From CAYYFV01 sp965660075 (GTDB lineage Bacteria > Patescibacteriota > Gracilibacteria > UBA1369 > GCA-2718715), in contig CBFHYO010000065.1 in assembly GCA_965660075.1 (NCBI GenBank), forward strand, positions 1 to 64,000: a DNA stretch of 64,000 nucleotides, given 5' to 3'. A program made the translations under genes and the position numbers. Below are positions 58,922 through 64,000 of the stretch, in pieces. Below the pieces are notes generated by a model. That model was given only the letters and a program-made list of their open reading frames with translations, did no database searches and was not told the DNA's origin. Every line of letters begins with the position of its first letter. Position 1 is the stretch's first letter.

Positions 58922-61900
58922 TTGTGATTGTTAGCGCATTAGATTTATCGAGAACTAGTGTTTTATCTGGGTTTCTGAGAATTGCAAAGAAAACATCTGA
59001 TTCTGATAAAAATTCTTCACTTTCAATTGTATACTGACACGGGCACTGGTCACAAGCAATATCCTCTAAAATATTAGATTCTGGATTGATAGAAACTACA
59101 GATTGAGTATTATCTTGATCTGTTATTTCGATTTTTACAGATGCAGAAATTTGCTCTAATTGCGACTGGATTGATTCTGCTTGTGCCTCTAACTGTTCGG
59201 CTTGAGATTGTTGTTTGAGTTGTGTTGAATCTAGAGCTTCTGAGTCTTGAGTGGTAGATGTAGGAGTTTGGGCTTGTTTGATAAGATCTGCTAATTGATT
59301 AGCAAGGGATTCTAACAGTGCCACTCTGTTTGGATCTTGTAGTAGTTTTTGTGCTTGTAAATCTTGAGTTGCTTGTATTTGATCTGCTGCAGATTGTTCG
59401 AAAATATCTTCTGTTGGAAGGTTTAACGCTTCCCTGTCGGCAATACAATTTCTGATATCTAGAGTTCTTTTGGCAATTTCTGCAAATTCGATACGAGTTA
59501 ATTTTTTATCAGGATTTTTAGATTCAGTTTCGGTTAGCAAGAATGTTTGTTTTAAGTCACCTACTTGAATTGGCGTAAGATTTAATGAGTAATCAAGGTA
59601 GTTTTGGTACCAAGGTTCGACCTCTTTGAAATCTGAAGTGTCTATTACGTTCAATAAATCTAGGGCCTGCATAATAACTTTGACCGCCTCGATTTGGCTG
59701 ATTGGATTAAGAGGCTTGAATGGAGTTAATAAAGAGCTTGTGTTTCTTTCGCCTTTGTAACCTTCGAAGAGACCTAGCAAGAATGTTTCTTTGGTTTCAT
59801 CGTAGAACCATGGAATTAGTTCTCCAAAAGCAATGTCGTCGAATACAGAAGGCTGAAGATAACTCTCTGGTCTTGGCGAAATACAAAGTACCTTAAGAAT
59901 GATTTTTGCATACTCCGCACGTGTAATTAATTTATTTGGGAAGAAATATCTTAAACCACCAACTTTTGAACCTTCTATAATACCTTTCTCTTGAAGATAC
60001 CTAAGCGTTTGAGCTTCTTTTGAATTAGGATCAATATCTGCAAAAGTCGGAGTTTTGTTTGCCAACTCATCTTTTGATTGGTCTGACAACATGGCTAAAA
60101 TTTCAGCCATTTGGGCATCTGTTAAATTATGCTTGTTTTTAAACTGATTCAGAATGTCACTAATATCTTGCGTAAATACTTCTTGTTCTGTGGTGTTTGT
60201 GTCTGGATTTGACTGGGTTTGAACCACTGGTGCTTGGGTGTTTGAGCTTGAGAAAGGTTTCACAAGACTAGTTGGACTACTACTTTTAACTAGATAAGCT
60301 GCTACTATTTTGTTTTTATAACTTATAAATACTTTTTGATCTTGGTTAAGATCTGTAATTTTTTCCAATTCTAGTTTTATCTGAGGGTGACTTACAATAT
60401 TGGAACCATTTGGTTTTAGAATAAATACAACTGTATTATTACTGTCGTCTTTTATAAATACAGATCCTCTGAGTGCTGGATTTTCAAAACCGATTGATTC
60501 TAAATTGATTTGGTCATTGTTGTCCATATCGACAATGCTGACAGGATTTGTAGCAGATACAAGTTGCTCTAGAACTTCTAATTGATTTACAGAGAGATTA
60601 TTATCCCCTGTTTTATGTATAGAAGTTAGATAATCATCTTCGAAAAACAACTGATAGTTACTTGAATTTGTATCTGTAGAGTTGGATCGAACTTTGATAC
60701 TTGCTTTTGGATGTTTACTAATTACATTCCCATTTGCCCGAGAAATATCGAATAGCTCCCCTACCTCTGGATTACTTATAATAATTGGAGTTTCTAATGG
60801 ATTATTAATTAGTTGGTCGATTTGTTCTGGATTTAAATCTGGATTTTGGTCACTTGCCACTTCGGACATGAGAATGGTAAATTCACCAGCAGAATTGGTT
60901 GATGTTTCGGCAAATATTTCTGATGAACCAGATTTCTTTTGAACAATCTCAAGAGGCATGTTTGCTGCAACTGGAGAAATTACACCTTTAATATGTGTTT
61001 TGTTTACTTCTGTAATATTTATCTTAGGTGTTTGGATTGGGTAGTTGAATAAAGATTCTGATTTGTTATTAGCAAAATCACTGGCGTAAACCTTGAATGA
61101 CTTATTGTTAAACTCTGTAAATGGTCCAAAGGTAAATTCTTTTATTGGTGAATTTATATTAAAATTAATATTTTTATCGTTATCACGAATGCCATCATTA
61201 TCGGAATCAACATCTAAATTAGTATCTACAAATAAATCTTTGAGACCACTTTCTGAATCGAAAGATTCTGAGAGATCGAAATTATGAGTTGCTCTATAAA
61301 CTAACTTTTGAACTTGTGGAGTGAGTGTTATGGTTGGAGGTGTTCTGTCTGCACAAATATCTACTGTAAAGTTGATGTTTCGTTGAAAGGCTTTGGTAGT
61401 TAGTTGATCTACAATAAACACATCATAAGAGTAAATACCAAGGTCTAATGGAATATTGATACTACTTGGTGTTGATTGAATTGTTTGCATTTGAGCAAAA
61501 TCATCACGGAGAATCTGAACTTGATTAATTCGTGCAGAAGACACGTTTTGATTGGATTCGACTTGATTTGAAACTACAATTTTCTTGTATGGGTTTCTGG
61601 CTTGCAATGAATTTTTATAAATTTCTACAACTACCGAACTAGAACCCAATTCTGCTGGCAATTGAATTTGGACTGAATTGTGATTGGATGTAAAGGAAGT
61701 CTCGTTTGATTGCATATCTAACTTGCTGTTTTCTTGGAAAACATTTTCAAATTGGAAAACACTAGGTCTTTTTGCTCTTGAAATTCGCGAGGTTAGTTCT
61801 GAGTAATTTTCTTTTATATAGAACTCATTACCTGCTGAATATAATACATCGATATCTGTGTCTAAATCTAAATCGGCCATTGTAACTCTGATTTTTTCTT

Positions 61901-64000
61901 GTGTATGTGTTGAGTTTTTAATAATGTTTGTGACTTGGTTTTGATTGTCAGTAACGTATACACCAGTTTGCTGATCTTGGATTGGTTGAATCTCATCTAC
62001 TCTATCTATATCAATATATTCAGTGAAAGCAATTGGCATGGATGTGACAACGTTTTTAGAAATTACTTTGTTTGATACTTGAGGAGTTTGACTTGCAATT
62101 AATTTTGGTGCTACTTGTGTGTAATCGCCATGAATCTTATTGTTTTGTAAATAGTCTTGTAATTGAGCAAGGGTTTGTTTGGATTTAGGATCTAAATATT
62201 TATAGTTAGCAATTTTTTGAGAACTTGGAATTTCTGCTGCAAGTTTGTTAAGTGTCTCAAAATCAATAGGCTCTATTTGTGCTTTTAGATGAGTGTTAAC
62301 TTTTTTATATTCGGCTATTTTATCAAGTGACTGATTGATAGTTTCAATTTCTTGTGGCAACTCTGCTATTACATCTACTAAAGATTTATCTTGTGGCAAT
62401 TTAGCCCCCAGGTCTTCTAACCCCGAAAGTACTTGAATTTCTTGTGAGAGATCTTCTTCTACTTGGTCTACTAAGTTTTGATAAAACAGAAGTACGTTTT
62501 GCAAATTCTGATTCCAGCTACTTGCTGGTTGTTGCACAAGATCGACAAGCTTATCGAAACCAAAATTAAGTTTGGATTGTAATGTTACTTTGTATTTTTC
62601 GACATACTCTCCAGAATACCCAGGATATGTGATCTTGAATGCTTTATCTATTGGTAAGACTGGTGTAAGAGGTCGATTTGTAATTGACTCGATAGATGCT
62701 CCCAATTTGTTTTCTGGAATAGGTGTGAGACCTTTTCTAATAATACACATTAGATCGAATACATTTTGGACAAACTCCATTGGTGCTTCGAGTCTACCAG
62801 CAAGATCTAAATCTAGCTGACTAATATCTGGTGGATTTGGTAACACAGGTAAAGAGAATGTGTTTAGGGGTGGGAATGGAGGCAACTCGATTTCTAGTTT
62901 TGGTGGCTCTGGAATTAGTGGAACTTCGATCCCCTCTACAAAAGCAATAAAATCTAATCTTGGTGCATCTGGCCAGATAATAACTGGTTTAAATTCTGGC
63001 AACTCTACAATTTGTCTGGTGATTTTTGGTACAGGTATGTCTATTTCTAACCCTCCTTGGATGTCTGTTAAATCTAGAACAAAATCCGGGAATACATCAA
63101 ATCGTAGGACTGGAAGTTCTGGAGCTCCTAAAAGTAGATTGAAAATAAGTTGTAATTCGGCATTACTTCTATCTGTTCGACAATCATCACATTGGCTAAT
63201 AAAGTTAGCAGAAATATCTAATAATAAATTAAAATCTCTGATTAAATTTTGGACAGTTTGGATAGCACTTGTCCATGATTGAATTTGAGCTGTGTTTTTA
63301 TCTATAAAAGATAACCACTCGCCTAGAACTACATCGAGATATTTTGCAGCTTGATCTGAATAAAAATATAGAATGTTTTCGATTTCGAAGATTTGTTTTG
63401 GAACATCTCTGTAGGCTCTTAGGATTTCGAGGTTTTCAGAAAGATTGCCAACAAACCCCTCAAATGCAAGACTCAGCTGAATACATGACTGGGCATTTGG
63501 ATCTGGTGGAGTTTGTCTGAGTTTTCTTTCATTGGCAATTTTTAGGAAATTGGTTAGTTCTTTGTTTTTTACCATGTCTTCGATCAGCTTTGTTGTACCT
63601 CCAGCAAATGAATAACCTTTGTAGGCTTGTTCTATGGCCCCTACATAATCTCTGAAGGTTGAGTAATCTCGTTTGTTGTATCTGAATACAACTCCTAAGT
63701 CAGTAAGATCACCTGGAATGTCTGTCTGATCCCAAGTTGTAAACAGTGAGCCAAATATTTTACCAAATTCAACTGTTTGTTGCTGCTCTTGAGTTAAACC
63801 ACTAACAGGTATGTCTCTTAGAGACTCTGCTTCTTGGACTTTTTCTGCAAACTGGTTGAATTTTTCTATATCTGCTTCTGGCAAACAACCCCACCGTGAT
63901 AAAGCATTCAGAAAAGAAATCATATTAGCCTGCAAGGTAAGTAAAATATCTTTTTGATATTTTAATAAAATTTTTGGAGGCAACTCTGGAATATTAAAAT
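58914..64000 (-). CDS. giant S-layer-homology surface protein, N-terminus outside window
   Basis: The minus-strand frame runs from TGA-less open sequence at the window edge (it reads on through a TTG at 63981-63983) to a stop at 58914, at least 1,694 residues. N-terminal 400 residues: helices and proline-rich beta stretches (EIELPPFPPLNTFSLPVLP). Middle: a VCBS/FG-GAP-like piece (VTMADLDLDTDIDVLYSAGN), Ig-like beta domains and calcium-type loops (DVDSDNDGIRDND; DMDNNDQINLES). C-terminal about 400 residues: three SLH modules (PTFADIDPNSKEAQTLRYLQ; FFPNKLITRAEYAKII; DFKEVEPWYQNYLDYSL, KKLTRIEFAEIAKRTL) and a coiled Gln-rich tail ending in a Cys cluster (ACDQCPCQY). It is probably the main surface protein of the operon, bound to the wall through SLH. 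Confidence 0.8.
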   Translation of the reverse strand, partial: FNIPELPPKILLKYQKDILLTLQANMISFLNALSRWGCLPEADIEKFNQFAEKVQEAESLRDIPVSGLTQEQQQTVEFGKIFGSLFTTWDQTDIPGDLTDLGVVFRYNKRDYSTFRDYVGAIEQAYKGYSFAGGTTKLIEDMVKNKELTNFLKIANERKLRQTPPDPNAQSCIQLSLAFEGFVGNLSENLEILRAYRDVPKQIFEIENILYFYSDQAAKYLDVVLGEWLSFIDKNTAQIQSWTSAIQTVQNLIRDFNLLLDISANFISQCDDCRTDRSNAELQLIFNLLLGAPELPVLRFDVFPDFVLDLTDIQGGLEIDIPVPKITRQIVELPEFKPVIIWPDAPRLDFIAFVEGIEVPLIPEPPKLEIELPPFPPLNTFSLPVLPNPPDISQLDLDLAGRLEAPMEFVQNVFDLMCIIRKGLTPIPENKLGASIESITNRPLTPVLPIDKAFKITYPGYSGEYVEKYKVTLQSKLNFGFDKLVDLVQQPASSWNQNLQNVLLFYQNLVDQVEEDLSQEIQVLSGLEDLGAKLPQDKSLVDVIAELPQEIETINQSLDKIAEYKKVNTHLKAQIEPIDFETLNKLAAEIPSSQKIANYKYLDPKSKQTLAQLQDYLQNNKIHGDYTQVAPKLIASQTPQVSNKVISKNVVTSMPIAFTEYIDIDRVDEIQPIQDQQTGVYVTDNQNQVTNIIKNSTHTQEKIRVTMADLDLDTDIDVLYSAGNEFYIKENYSELTSRISRAKRPSVFQFENVFQENSKLDMQSNETSFTSNHNSVQIQLPAELGSSSVVVEIYKNSLQARNPYKKIVVSNQVESNQNVSSARINQVQILRDDFAQMQTIQSTPSSINIPLDLGIYSYDVFIVDQLTTKAFQRNINFTVDICADRTPPTITLTPQVQKLVYRATHNFDLSESFDSESGLKDLFVDTNLDVDSDNDGIRDNDKNINFNINSPIKEFTFGPFTEFNNKSFKVYASDFANNKSESLFNYPIQTPKINITEVNKTHIKGVISPVAANMPLEIVQKKSGSSEIFAETSTNSAGEFTILMSEVASDQNPDLNPEQIDQLINNPLETPIIISNPEVGELFDISRANGNVISKHPKASIKVRSNSTDTNSSNYQLFFEDDYLTSIHKTGDNNLSVNQLEVLEQLVSATNPVSIVDMDNNDQINLESIGFENPALRGSVFIKDDSNNTVVFILKPNGSNIVSHPQIKLELEKITDLNQDQKVFISYKNKIVAAYLVKSSSPTSLVKPFSSSNTQAPVVQTQSNPDTNTTEQEVFTQDISDILNQFKNKHNLTDAQMAEILAMLSDQSKDELANKTPTFADIDPNSKEAQTLRYLQEKGIIEGSKVGGLRYFFPNKLITRAEYAKIILKVLCISPRPESYLQPSVFDDIAFGELIPWFYDETKETFLLGLFEGYKGERNTSSLLTPFKPLNPISQIEAVKVIMQALDLLNVIDTSDFKEVEPWYQNYLDYSLNLTPIQVGDLKQTFLLTETESKNPDKKLTRIEFAEIAKRTLDIRNCIADREALNLPTEDIFEQSAADQIQATQDLQAQKLLQDPNRVALLESLANQLADLIKQAQTPTSTTQDSEALDSTQLKQQSQAEQLEAQAESIQSQLEQISASVKIEITDQDNTQSVVSINPESNILEDIACDQCPCQYTIESEEFLSESDVFFAILRNPDKTLVLDKSNALTITNE

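Noticed and set aside
63981..63983. TTG as the start of the giant SLH gene
   Set aside because: The frame is open to the window edge with similar Pro-rich composition, so the gene is cut by the window.

Overview
The window is an AT-rich bacterial chromosome segment that looks like a Candidate Phyla Radiation (Patescibacteria) genome. Genes are densely packed, conserved informational proteins are short (an alanyl-tRNA synthetase of only about 607 residues), DUF4012 and small-membrane-protein genes are present, and no phage or insertion sequence is visible. The code is standard: TAA and TAG dominate, but dprA, the xer recombinase and the 36061-36510 gene end in TGA, so this is not a UGA-glycine lineage. 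The class cannot be fixed from sequence alone. Shine-Dalgarno motifs are essentially absent, 1-base TAATG stop/start junctions recur, and two promoters are placed so that the mRNA would be leaderless.

Layout: 1-3058 holds rsmI and three type IV pilin-like genes. 3062-4335 is a mostly non-coding block with three tiny ORFs and about 425 nt of nested inverted repeats that look like an unidentified structured RNA. 4336-12922 has miaB, a DUF4012 protein and partner, alaS and two GT4 glycosyltransferases. 12987-19869 has recA-recX, nusA, pilB, dprA and an FtsE-like ATPase. 19932-28916 has an M29 aminopeptidase, an RlmD-type methyltransferase that has lost its Fe-S cysteines, cca, tsaD, a first hisS, a tandem thioredoxin-fold protein and malic enzyme. 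28913-33766 has nrdR, a Xer recombinase, a BsuPI-like/SLH surface protein, an acidic secreted protein and a beta-CASP nuclease. 33814-42640 has three tRNAs (Gly-TCC, fMet-CAT, Arg-CCT), mnmA, a DsbA operon with a CxxC membrane protein, a 660-residue protein ending in a HicA-like domain, a second hisS and enolase. The Gly and Arg tRNAs are each followed by decayed tandem repeats that carry terminators. 42647-54034 has corA, rpsO-pnp, uppP, a LysM/M23 hydrolase, an O-antigen-ligase-like protein, murG, ftsW and lspA. 54118-64000 is one minus-strand run: a giant SLH surface protein (cut by the window edge), four consecutive signal-peptide proteins and a slipin.

How it fits together: translation and RNA metabolism, the RecA-RecX-DprA-type IV pilus set (natural transformation is plausible), and an envelope programme (MurG, FtsW, UppP, LspA, M23, glycosyltransferases, SLH proteins, Dsb chemistry). 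The most promising undescribed material is the secreted SLH operon at the right end, the DsbA-linked double-CxxC membrane protein, the palindrome filling the recA promoter spacer, the tRNA-derived repeat arrays, the unidentified RNA near 3.7-4.1 kb, and a short leader motif shared by recA and three tRNA-synthetase genes.
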